Positions 1 through 5,910 of a stretch of 7,053 nt of DNA are shown here, piece by piece. Under the pieces are notes generated by a model, which was not told the DNA's origin, ran no database searches, and worked only from the letters and a program-made list of their open reading frames with translations. The first letter of the stretch is position 1, and each line of letters begins with the position of its first letter. The stretch spans positions 1-7,053 of the forward strand of contig CAYJFU010000084.1 in assembly GCA_964369445.1 (NCBI GenBank), given 5' to 3'. The translations under genes were made by a program, and so were the position numbers. The stretch comes from CAYJBH01 sp964369445 (GTDB lineage: Bacteria; Bacillota; Clostridia; Oscillospirales; Ruminococcaceae).

Positions 1-1372
1 ATTTAGATGGTGAGCAGTTTCGTGGGTCTTTGTGGGATAAAAGTACGCACGTCTCGACGTGGCACGTCCGCGGAAACATATCCACCGGTGTCACACGCTC
101 CACAGCATACCTATCACACAAAGCAGCGACATCGCGCGCGGCGGTTGCAGGGTTACAACTTATCATGATCACCGTCTGTACGCCGCTGTTTAGCAATAGC
201 TTTAGTGTGCGCTCGTCAAGACCCTTGCGTGGCGGATCGACGATGACAACGTCCGGTGCAAAATCCTCCACCGCAAAACCGTCCGCGGCGTCTGCGCTCA
301 AAAACCGAGCATTTTTGTAACCCGCGCGCACCGCATTTTTTTGTGCGCTATCCACCGACTCCTTGACTATGTCCACCCCGACAAGCCTGTCCGACATGCG
401 GCTGAGCGACAGCCCTATGCTACCAACGCCACAGTACAAATCCAGTATGTTCAGCACGTCAGCCCTCGGCAGGTGTCGGCGCGCAACGTCGTACAACAGC
501 TCCGCTGCGACGGTGTTAACCTGAAAAAATGTGCGGTCATATATGTCAAAGTTTAAATCAAACAGACGCTCGGAAATCTTTTCGCTACCAAAAAGCACCT
601 TTGTCTTGTGTCCCAATATGACATTTGTCCGACCGCTGTTGATGTTTAACAGCAACGACGTCAGGCCAAACTGTTTGGCGAGTTGCTCCACACCCTTGAT
701 AACGATTTCGTCTTTTGACACAATGCACAGCATTATTTCGCCGCTGTGAAACCCTTTGCGGAACAGCAAATGCCGAACACTGCCGGTGTGTGTTACCTCA
801 TCATAAGGCTTTATTCCCTGCTCGTCAAAAATGCTACAACACTTCTGCGCCACCCGTGTGAACAGCTCCGGTTGCAACAAACAGTCTTCAAACGGTATAA
901 AGTCGTGGCTTCGCGCCGCAAAAAAACCGGGCATGGCTTTATCACCTACCTTGCGAACCACATATTGCGCTTTGTTGCGATATCGCAACGTTTCACCGGT
1001 GGACAAAATGTCCTCCACCGGTTTTGACACCTTGCCAATGCGCTCGAAAGCGTTTTTTACAATTAATTGTTTTGCCGCAAGCTCACTTTTGTAATCGATA
1101 TGTCGCAGTGCACATCCACCGCATCGGTAAAAGGACGGACAGTCCACCTCTATGCGGTGGTGCGACGCTTTTACTATGTCGATAACCTTGGCAAAACAGT
1201 GACGCTTTGCCACCTTTTGCACACGGCAAACCACCTCATCACCCACGGCGGTAAACGGTACAAATACCGCCATGCCGTGCGCATGACCGACACCGTTGCC
1301 GTCACTGCTTATGTCTTTAATTTTTAGTGTTACATTTTCATTTTTTTCAATCATATCTATTTTCAAATCCAT
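1..1372 (-). CDS. rlmD: 23S rRNA (uracil-5-)-methyltransferase, RlmD/RumA family (3' end cut by window edge)
   Basis: This enzyme transfers a methyl group from S-adenosylmethionine to C5 of a uridine in 23S rRNA. I translated the frame by hand from ATG 1372 to the left edge: 457 codons, no stop. Family members are about 450-460 residues, so nearly all of it is present. Residues 1-70 form a TRAM-like RNA-binding domain. Cys78, Cys84, Cys87 and Cys164 (Cx5CxxC plus a distant Cys) match the [4Fe-4S] ligands of RumA. Further on come FFQVN (282-286), the SAM-binding DLYCGVGSIGL (311-321), DPPRKG (379-384) and SCNP (405-408), whose Cys406 is the expected nucleophile. The near-C-terminal HVETCVLLS (438-446) is also typical. 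An in-frame stop lies only four codons upstream, so the start is 1372 or the internal ATG at 1354; neither has a clear Shine-Dalgarno sequence. Firmicutes homologues may modify both U747 and U1939 (RlmCD), so the exact target is uncertain. Confidence 0.92.
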   Translation of the reverse strand, partial: MDLKIDMIEKNENVTLKIKDISSDGNGVGHAHGMAVFVPFTAVGDEVVCRVQKVAKRHCFAKVIDIVKASHHRIEVDCPSFYRCGGCALRHIDYKSELAAKQLIVKNAFERIGKVSKPVEDILSTGETLRYRNKAQYVVRKVGDKAMPGFFAARSHDFIPFEDCLLQPELFTRVAQKCCSIFDEQGIKPYDEVTHTGSVRHLLFRKGFHSGEIMLCIVSKDEIVIKGVEQLAKQFGLTSLLLNINSGRTNVILGHKTKVLFGSEKISERLFDLNFDIYDRTFFQVNTVAAELLYDVARRHLPRADVLNILDLYCGVGSIGLSLSRMSDRLVGVDIVKESVDSAQKNAVRAGYKNARFLSADAADGFAVEDFAPDVVIVDPPRKGLDERTLKLLLNSGVQTVIMISCNPATAARDVAALCDRYAVERVTPVDMFPRTCHVETCVLLSHKDPRNCSPSK

Positions 1373-1383
1373 ATGTTTATGTT

Positions 1384-1413
1384 AATATAGTAGAGGAATG
1401 TCACATTTGTCGG
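1384..1413 (-). promoter_or_regulatory. possible promoter of the rRNA methyltransferase gene
   Basis: Read on the minus strand, CCGACA (1408-1413) is followed after 18 bases by TATATT (1384-1389), a fair -10 box with a weak -35. The -10 box ends only 11 bases before the ATG at 1372, so transcription would start almost at the start codon. That fits the lack of a ribosome binding site there and suggests a leaderless or near-leaderless message. This is inference from two short boxes. Confidence 0.3.
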
Positions 1414-1482
1414 AATCTTTCTCAATTTACAAAAGTAATCCAAAACGAAACAAGAATTGCGAAACGTGACTTTAATGTGACA
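1398..1482. promoter_or_regulatory. cluster of TGTGAC-type motifs in the divergent promoter region
   Basis: The 153-base spacer between the divergent methyltransferase and galactokinase genes holds three copies of one short motif. AATGTCACATT (1398-1408) is a palindrome around its central base and lies between the proposed -10 and -35 boxes of the methyltransferase gene. Two direct copies of GTGAC at 1466-1470 and 1477-1481 are spaced 11 bases apart, one helical turn, and the second sits in AATGTGACA (1474-1482). The arrangement could bind a dimeric regulator acting on either gene. I do not recognise a known operator, and motifs this short can arise by chance. Confidence 0.25.
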
Positions 1483-1525
1483 ATCTCATGATACCAAATA
1501 CACACAACATTTTCAAGAGGTCGAC

Positions 1526-2806
1526 ATGCTAAAAAATACTTGGATGGAAAAAATCGAAGGTGGGGCGCTTGACAGTTGCTTTGAAACGCTGTACGGTGCC
1601 GCTAAGGTTGATGCAGCAAGATTGCGCTACACACAAACGGTAAACACATTTTGCGAAATCTACGGTGACGGTGACCTGCGCATATTTTCAGCGCCCGGCA
1701 GAACGGAAATCTCCGGCAACCACACCGACCATAACAACGGCGTTGTCGTGGCAGCCTCTGTCAATCTTGACATAATCGCTGTTGTTAAGGCAACCGACGA
1801 CAATATTGTGACGCTGAAGTCCAAAGGTTTTGACAAGGTGGACACCGTTGACCTTACACAGTTACAGCCGGCGGAAGACGAGGAGGGGCACTCCGCATCA
1901 CTGATAAGGGGAATATCGCGGTGCATTAAAGACAAAGGTGGCGCAATCGGCGGCTTTACCGCCTACACCACCAATGACGTGTTGCGTGGCTCGGGTTTAT
2001 CCTCATCCGCGGCATTTGAGGTGTGTATCGGGCAGATTATCAACAGCCTTTACAATGACGATAAATTTACCGCCGTGGAGATAGCGCAGATAGGCCAATA
2101 TGCTGAAAACGTCTATTTCGGAAAACCGAGCGGTCTACTTGACCAGACGGCATGTGCTGTCGGCGGCGTTATCAAGATAGATTTTGTCGACAAGGAAAAA
2201 CCACAGGTGGAGCGCGTTGACTTTGACATTGATGCGCACGGACTGGAGCTGTGCATCACCGATACCGGCGGCGACCACGCTGATCTTACACATCTGTACG
2301 CGTCTATACCCGTTGAGATGCGCAGTGTGGCGGATTTTATGGGCGAGACGGTGCTCCGCGATGTCGAGCGCGCAGACATTATAAAAAAACTGCCTGACAT
2401 AAGGCAAAAGCTCGGCGACCGCGCCGTGTTACGTGCACTGCATTTCTACGATGAGTGCGAGAGGGCAGACGCAACAGCCGCCGCCATCCGTGACAAGGAC
2501 ATGGACAAGTTTTTCAGCCTGATAACGGCGAGCGGTCACTCCTCATTCGAGCAGGTGCAAAACGCCTACAACCCAGCCGATGAAAAGGAACAAAACATAC
2601 CGATTTCCCTTGCCGTCAGCGCAAACCTTATTGGCTCGGATGGCGCTTGTAGGTTACAAGGCGGCGGCTTTGCCGGTACAATTCAGGCGTTTGTGCCAAA
2701 ACAAAAGGCGGACGCGTACGCCGCGCTGTTAGACAGCATCTTCGGCGAGGGCAGTTGTCACCGTCTGCTTATACGCAGTGTGGGAATTTGTGAGGTTAAA
2801 GCTTAA
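1526..2806 (+). CDS. galK: galactokinase-like GHMP sugar kinase
   Basis: This is a cytoplasmic GHMP-family kinase of 426 residues, close to the usual galactokinase length of 380-430. It would phosphorylate C1 of galactose with ATP, the first step of the Leloir pathway. The galactokinase signature is at 57-69 (APGRTEISGNHTD), the ATP-binding motif GSGLSSSAAFEV at 155-166, the catalytic Asp206 region SGLLDQ at 202-207, and the third GHMP motif GGGFAG at 379-384. The start is supported by AAGAGG at 1515-1520, five bases ahead of the ATG. It is divergent. Classical enzymes have GEHTDY where this has GNHTDH, and the usual tyrosine/NRR segment after the third strand reads DLTHLYASIP (253-262). This resembles a clostridial branch annotated as galactokinase. 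No galT, galE or transporter is next to it, so another sugar substrate is possible. Confidence 0.88.
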   Translation: MLKNTWMEKIEGGALDSCFETLYGAAKVDAARLRYTQTVNTFCEIYGDGDLRIFSAPGRTEISGNHTDHNNGVVVAASVNLDIIAVVKATDDNIVTLKSKGFDKVDTVDLTQLQPAEDEEGHSASLIRGISRCIKDKGGAIGGFTAYTTNDVLRGSGLSSSAAFEVCIGQIINSLYNDDKFTAVEIAQIGQYAENVYFGKPSGLLDQTACAVGGVIKIDFVDKEKPQVERVDFDIDAHGLELCITDTGGDHADLTHLYASIPVEMRSVADFMGETVLRDVERADIIKKLPDIRQKLGDRAVLRALHFYDECERADATAAAIRDKDMDKFFSLITASGHSSFEQVQNAYNPADEKEQNIPISLAVSANLIGSDGACRLQGGGFAGTIQAFVPKQKADAYAALLDSIFGEGSCHRLLIRSVGICEVKA

Positions 2807-2891
2807 CATTTTCTGTCAGTTGAAAAACCAACATGCCTTAGTAGGCAAAATCTCCACTTTAACAGATGAATTTTTTAAAACAGTTTTGTTT

Positions 2892-2934
2892 TTTTGATTA
2901 AAACCCCCGCCATTGGCGGGGGTTTTAATCAAAA
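2892..2934. terminator. bidirectional intrinsic terminator between convergent genes
   Basis: A perfect inverted repeat has 20-bp arms at 2892-2911 and 2915-2934 and a three-base ATT loop. The core is CCCCCGCC pairing with GGCGGGGG, flanked by AAAA on the left and TTTT on the right. Either strand therefore reads as a GC-rich stem followed by a U-run. It lies 86 bases after the galactokinase stop and 45 bases after the end of the minus-strand secretion cluster, so it should end transcription of both. Confidence 0.9.
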
Positions 2935-2978
2935 TATATTATAGTAGTTCAACTTGAACGCCTATATGTTGCGGCTTC

Positions 2979-3803
2979 CTACTGCATACTGTCTAGCGCT
3001 TCCCTTGCCCGTTGCAATTGGTCTTCCGCCCTTTTTATTCCGGCCTCATTTTCCGTTATAGAAGTTTGTTGCTGTACTGCTTGTGGTGGTGTTTGTATCT
3101 GTTGTGCTTGTTGCTGTTCCGCCGCTTGCTTTTTTTCCTTTGCCATATTTACAAGCTTGGTGCCGCCGACTATACCGGCCGCGCCGACTGCGGCACCTGC
3201 AACCGCTACACCGGCACCCAGTGCCACACCGCCAAACGCTGTGCCTGCACCCTGTGCGGCTCCTGCGGTTGCGGCGGCGGTTGCCGCCTGTGCACCTGAA
3301 ACTGCCGCGGCCGCACCCGCCTCAGTACCTGCCACTGCCGCCGAGGCACCGACCTCTGCGCCGGCTACAGCGCTTGCCGCGCCTACCGTTGCACCTGCCG
3401 TTGCCGCCTCATAGCCGGCTTTTGAGCCTGCCGTGTAAGCGGCAGTAGTGCCTGAAACAACATCACCTGCCCCATCGGATATAACGACGGGATTTTTATA
3501 AAAGTCGCGTGCGTGCGCCTTTGTACCCTCAGCTTTGGATATGTTTTTCTTTTCAGTACCGGTGTACTGCTCTATAATCTCGCTGAGCGTTGCCGAGGCA
3601 ATACCGAACAGCTCGGCTTTAGCGCCGATGTTGCTCGCGCTGGTTTTAAGGGATGCGCGTGCGCTTGTCAGCAGCTCGTCCTGACCGAGGTTGTCCGCCG
3701 CCAGCGAAACCTTTTCACTCAGCGACAGCATCTGAGTAGATACCTTTTGTAACTCATCTATCTGTTGTTTTAACAGATTAAATGACACTTTAAATTCCGA
3801 CAT
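2979..3803 (-). CDS. putative type VII-associated protein with 11-residue Gly/Ala repeats
   Basis: I do not recognise a named family. The 274-residue protein has three parts. Residues 1-90 are predicted helical and WXG100-sized but lack a WXG motif; LGQDE (39-43) sits where the turn would be. Residues 125-212 form eight consecutive 11-residue repeats, consensus [AGS]GxxxGAxxAV, such as AGAEVGASAAV and AGAAVGAAGIV. A ninth, degenerate unit reaches 223. Almost every unit has a GxxxG step. The first units carry Lys/Glu, while the last (about 190-214) are fully apolar and could cross a membrane. Residues 220-274 are charged and glutamine-rich, likely helical. There is no signal peptide. It is the last gene of the WXG100 cluster, 78 bases downstream of the previous one, with AAAGGA 11 bases before the ATG. 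Its place suggests a dedicated secretion substrate or membrane-active effector. Function is unproven. Confidence 0.75.
   Translation of the reverse strand: MSEFKVSFNLLKQQIDELQKVSTQMLSLSEKVSLAADNLGQDELLTSARASLKTSASNIGAKAELFGIASATLSEIIEQYTGTEKKNISKAEGTKAHARDFYKNPVVISDGAGDVVSGTTAAYTAGSKAGYEAATAGATVGAASAVAGAEVGASAAVAGTEAGAAAAVSGAQAATAAATAGAAQGAGTAFGGVALGAGVAVAGAAVGAAGIVGGTKLVNMAKEKKQAAEQQQAQQIQTPPQAVQQQTSITENEAGIKRAEDQLQRAREALDSMQ
3135..3431 (-). repeat. coding tandem repeat: 33-bp units encoding 11-residue GxxxG repeats
   Basis: This tract encodes residues 125-223 of the 274-residue protein. Cutting every 33 bases from 3431 downwards gives AGSKAGYEAAT, AGATVGAASAV, AGAEVGASAAV, AGTEAGAAAAV, SGAQAATAAAT, AGAAQGAGTAF, GGVALGAGVAV, AGAAVGAAGIV, then the degenerate GGTKLVNMAKE. 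Register holds with no insertion over eight units. DNA identity between units is only moderate, so the repeat is old or held by selection on the protein. Confidence 0.8.
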
Positions 3804-3881
3804 AAGACAGCCGTTCCTTTCTTCAATAAAAGATAAAGTTTATGGTCATGCAACCCCTTTCGTATGAGGTCGACATCAGGT

Positions 3882-4211
3882 TTACCGCATTGTGTTGCCT
3901 GAAAGTTTAGGCAGGTCATCCGCCGCCGCTTTGACCTGTGCAATATTGCGTTCGTAGTTGTCTGCCGTCTCGTTTAAAGACAGGATTGTGGCGCGCAGTG
4001 TCTCGATGTACTCGTTGCAGGTCGTCTTTACCGTCGTAAAACTTGACACATACTGCTCTGCCGCCTCACCCGTCCACAGCGTGCGGAGTTTTTTCGTCTC
4101 GTCCTCGGCTTGACTAATAAGCGTTACGTATGTTTTTTGTATTCGCTCCATCTCGGAGGCATATTTTCTCAGTTCTGCCGGGCTTACCCGAAGTTCTTCC
4201 ATTGTAGCCAT
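3882..4211 (-). CDS. WXG100-family type VII secretion protein (109 aa)
   Basis: This is a small helical-hairpin protein of the EsxA/YukE type, exported as a dimer through EssC-dependent type VII systems. The WXG turn is LWTGEAAEQY, with W46-T-G48 between two predicted long helices. The C-terminus extends a little beyond the usual 100 residues and ends NTMR. I chose ATG 4211 rather than the GTG at 4220. The GTG is itself part of the ribosome binding site GAAAGGTGA, while the ATG lies eight bases after GAAAGG. It starts 32 bases after the previous WXG100 gene and clearly shares its transcript. Confidence 0.87.
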   Translation of the reverse strand: MATMEELRVSPAELRKYASEMERIQKTYVTLISQAEDETKKLRTLWTGEAAEQYVSSFTTVKTTCNEYIETLRATILSLNETADNYERNIAQVKAAADDLPKLSGNTMR

Positions 4212-4243
4212 CGTTGTCACCTTTCTTTAATGTTTTTTGCGGT

Positions 4244-4549
4244 TTAACCCTTGCCGAGCATTGCGCGCACGGTATCTGCCGCTTCGCGCTCGCCTCTTTC
4301 GTAAGCCGCACCTGCGCCTTGTAGGCTACTTGCCGCGGAATCTATGACCGCCGCCATCTTTTCAAGGTCGGGGGAATGTGCATAAAATTCATCAAGGTAG
4401 CGCCCTGCCGCCTCACCGTGCCACTTTGAGGACAGCTGCCCCATCACCTCGGTAAGCTTTGAGTGGTTGCCTGCCATCGCGACGCTTATATTTTCAAGTT
4501 CGGTGGCGGACTCCTTCAGTTTTTGCAGATTTGCTGTCGTGCTTGCCAT
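4244..4549 (-). CDS. WXG100-family type VII secretion protein (101 aa)
   Basis: This is a 101-residue helical hairpin of the EsxA/YukE type. The turn motif is KWHGEAAGRY (W43-H-G45). The second helix is followed by a YxxxE element, YERGE at 83-87, matching the YxxxD/E export signal of type VII substrates. AGAAAGGA precedes the ATG by 11 bases. The sequence differs strongly from the four neighbouring WXG100 proteins, so it is a diverged paralogue rather than a recent copy. Confidence 0.87.
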   Translation of the reverse strand: MASTTANLQKLKESATELENISVAMAGNHSKLTEVMGQLSSKWHGEAAGRYLDEFYAHSPDLEKMAAVIDSAASSLQGAGAAYERGEREAADTVRAMLGKG

Positions 4550-4627
4550 AATTGTACCGTTCCTTTCTGCTGATTTTAATAGCCATTTAACCTAAAGAAT
4601 TTAACGGCCTTTCATCAAATGACTTTA

Positions 4628-4674
4628 TAGTAGCTTTTGCACACCGTGTGCGCAAAAATTAACTTAAACTACTA
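4628..4674. repeat. inverted repeat in the spacer between two WXG100 genes
   Basis: TAGTAG (4628-4633) and CTACTA (4669-4674) are exact inverted copies. They enclose a hairpin in which TTTTGCACA pairs with TGTGC and AAAA across a two-base bulge (4635-4657). It fills the middle of the 131-base gap between the 98-residue and 101-residue WXG100 genes. There is no U-run after the stem on the minus strand, so it is not a standard terminator. It may adjust mRNA stability, or be a worn remnant of the larger elements nearby. Confidence 0.45.
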
Positions 4675-4680
4675 AATACA

Positions 4681-4977
4681 CTAAACCCCTGCACCGCGCG
4701 CGGCGTTTTCGTCTTCCATGCGCTTTAGCGTTGCGGCAGACGTCGCAATATAATCGGCTATCTGCTTTAGCTGTCTGGCATCAAGCTCCAGTTCCTCACG
4801 TTTTCTCTCCAAAAACGAGCGAAATGCCTTGCCGCTGTCACCTGTCCACGCCGCGTTTACACCTTCGGATATGTCACTGAGCGTTTTTACGCATTTCGTC
4901 GTCAACTCTGTCGCCGCAAGCTCCACTTCCTTTTGCTGTGCCATTGTCTGTTGATAGTTAAATGTATATGTCGACAT
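4681..4977 (-). CDS. WXG100-family type VII secretion protein (98 aa)
   Basis: A 98-residue, almost entirely helical protein with the turn NAAWTGDSGKAF (W44-T-G46), typical of WXG100 type VII substrates. The helix after the turn is unusually charged (ERKREELELDARQ, 57-69). I see no YxxxD/E element at the C-terminus, so it may be exported with a partner that carries one. It has the strongest ribosome binding site of the cluster, AAAGGAGG six bases before the ATG. A 216-base spacer holding a repeat element separates it from the upstream gene. Confidence 0.86.
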   Translation of the reverse strand: MSTYTFNYQQTMAQQKEVELAATELTTKCVKTLSDISEGVNAAWTGDSGKAFRSFLERKREELELDARQLKQIADYIATSAATLKRMEDENAARGAGV

Positions 4978-5005
4978 TACCTACCTCCTTTTAATTTTCT
5001 CTTAG

Positions 5006-5190
5006 CCACGTGTAAAACACGTGGAACCATGAACCTAGTACTAATAACTCACGGTGAATGGTTACCTTTTATTTTACTGCGCATCAACTTGACATTTTTT
5101 GCATTTTAAGCAAATTGTTTTAGCCGATAACTACAAAAGTCTTTCACCATTAGTATTTAGCTGGTAGTCGCAAGTGCATATTGCACTTGC
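5006..5190 (-). repeat. MITE-like intergenic element, copy A
   Basis: This spacer element, read on the minus strand, is related to the plus-strand element at 5911-6066. The stretch 5190 down to 5139 matches 5911-5962 at 44 of 52 positions without gaps. Further on both carry TCAAGTTG, then GTAAAATAAA, then ATTCACC, and both end in CACGTG. The near end is a hairpin of GCAAGTGCA and TGCACTTGC (5170-5190). The far end is a hairpin of CCACGTGT and ACACGTGG (5006-5024). Inside these, CTAAATACTAAT with GGTGAA at one end is mirrored by CTAGTACTAAT, a seven-base insertion, and GGTGAA at the other, giving imperfect terminal inverted repeats. There is no coding capacity. It starts three bases after a WXG100 stop codon. 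Confidence 0.65.
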
Positions 5191-5193
5191 CTG

Positions 5194-5517
5194 TTATCTC
5201 ATAGATCCGCCGCTGAATGAGAGCGAGCGCCCCGACTCTACCGCGTGTTTTTCCGACTGGTCGTAGATACCGGCAAGTTCGTTTAGCGTTTTGCTGTAGT
5301 TATCCATGTTTAGTAAAAGCTGATCACCGCTTGTCTTGATGGATGCTGCCATTGCTTTTACGCGGTCGGAGGACGAACCTTGCCACGCACTGCGCAGGTT
5401 GTTTATCTCGCGCAGGTATGCATCAACGCTCTGTGCTATCTGTGTTCTTGCGGCGGAAATCTCTTCGCTTGCCGTTATAAATGCCCGCGTTTCTATTTTA
5501 ATCTCTGTGCCGGCCAT
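5194..5517 (-). CDS. WXG100-family type VII secretion protein (107 aa)
   Basis: A 107-residue helical hairpin protein with the turn RSAWQGSSSDRV (W45-Q-G47) and a YxxxE element, YDQSE at 85-89, which marks likely export by the type VII machinery. The tail is Ser/Gly-rich and ends GSMR. AAAGGGG lies six bases before the ATG. It follows the 99-residue WXG100 gene by 67 bases. The pair may form a heterodimer, as EsxA/EsxB-type neighbours often do, but this is inferred only from adjacency. Confidence 0.87.
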   Translation of the reverse strand: MAGTEIKIETRAFITASEEISAARTQIAQSVDAYLREINNLRSAWQGSSSDRVKAMAASIKTSGDQLLLNMDNYSKTLNELAGIYDQSEKHAVESGRSLSFSGGSMR

Positions 5518-5536
5518 ATTTTACCCCTTTCTTGCA

Positions 5537-5589
5537 GGTAGTAACGTACATTAAAACTGTTTTTTGCAAGGTAAAATGACTTTACTACC
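5537..5589. repeat. inverted repeat spanning the gap between two WXG100 genes
   Basis: GGTAGTAA (5537-5544) and TTACTACC (5582-5589) are perfect 8-bp inverted copies. They enclose nearly the whole short spacer, and the right arm overlaps the TAG stop codon of the 99-residue WXG100 gene. A stem here would tie the end of one cistron to the ribosome binding region of the next. With a 37-base loop, the structure may be weak. Confidence 0.35.
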
Positions 5590-5884
5590 TCAATGATGAT
5601 ACCTTGCTTAATATGTCGCTCTCTGCCGCATCAAATGTGTCGGCCATGTTGCGCAGTAGGTCGCAGTTTTCGTTAAGTTGCTCAATCATCTCGTCCATCG
5701 CCTCGCGGTCGGTTTGATATGCTTGCATAAACGCAGCTTTTGCCTCGGATGTCCATTGTCTGTCCAGTGCAGTTACGGCATCGGAAAACTTTTGTACCCC
5801 TGCCGCTATGTTGGAGGCCTCTGTCTGCATACGCCCCACCGCTGCTGTTATTTTTTGCGAGTTGACATTACTTGTGTCAGCCAT
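5585..5884 (-). CDS. WXG100-like protein with WTS in place of WXG (99 aa)
   Basis: A 99-residue helical hairpin of WXG100 size and layout, first of the five-gene array. The turn reads RQWTSEAKAAF, so the glycine of WXG is replaced by serine (W44-T-S46). Other family members also tolerate changes here. The C-terminus has FxxxE (F84-E88) where YxxxE is usual, and ends SSLR. I chose ATG 5884, with AGAAAGGA six bases upstream. A longer reading from 5920 would start inside a repeat-element hairpin and has no ribosome binding site. It is one of the two genes bracketed by the inverted repeat elements. Confidence 0.83.
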   Translation of the reverse strand: MADTSNVNSQKITAAVGRMQTEASNIAAGVQKFSDAVTALDRQWTSEAKAAFMQAYQTDREAMDEMIEQLNENCDLLRNMADTFDAAESDILSKVSSLR

Positions 5885-5910
5885 AACATGTCCTTTCTGT
5901 ATAAGTATAG

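Noticed and set aside
30..1327. Six short plus-strand frames opposite the methyltransferase gene
   Set aside because: They lie antisense to one continuous 457-codon frame with all family motifs and show no recognisable protein features.
1660..2407. Minus-strand and alternate-frame readings within the galactokinase gene
   Set aside because: They are overlapped by a complete kinase gene with conserved motifs; no ribosome binding sites or homology features.
2834..2847. Small hairpin TGCCT/AGGCA after the galactokinase gene as a terminator
   Set aside because: Only five base pairs and no U-run; the 20-bp hairpin at 2892-2934 is far better.
3083..3448. Plus-strand proline/arginine- and alanine/proline-rich frames (3083-3448, 3157-3414)
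   Set aside because: They are shadows of the minus-strand GC-rich Ala/Gly repeat tract; composition follows from the repeat and there is no ribosome binding site.
3823..3849. Eight-residue leader-like reading frame with an AAAGGGG site, just upstream of the 274-residue gene
   Set aside because: Its stop sits close to the next ribosome binding site, which is suggestive, but a frame this short can occur by chance and its codons show nothing typical of an attenuator.
4212..4220. GTG start at 4220 for the 109-residue WXG100 protein
   Set aside because: The GTG is part of the AAAGGTGA ribosome binding site; ATG 4211 has proper spacing to it.
4550..4680. A third copy of the MITE-like element in this spacer
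   Set aside because: It has a hairpin and a faint TGATGAAAG resemblance, but no block aligns convincingly with copies A and B.
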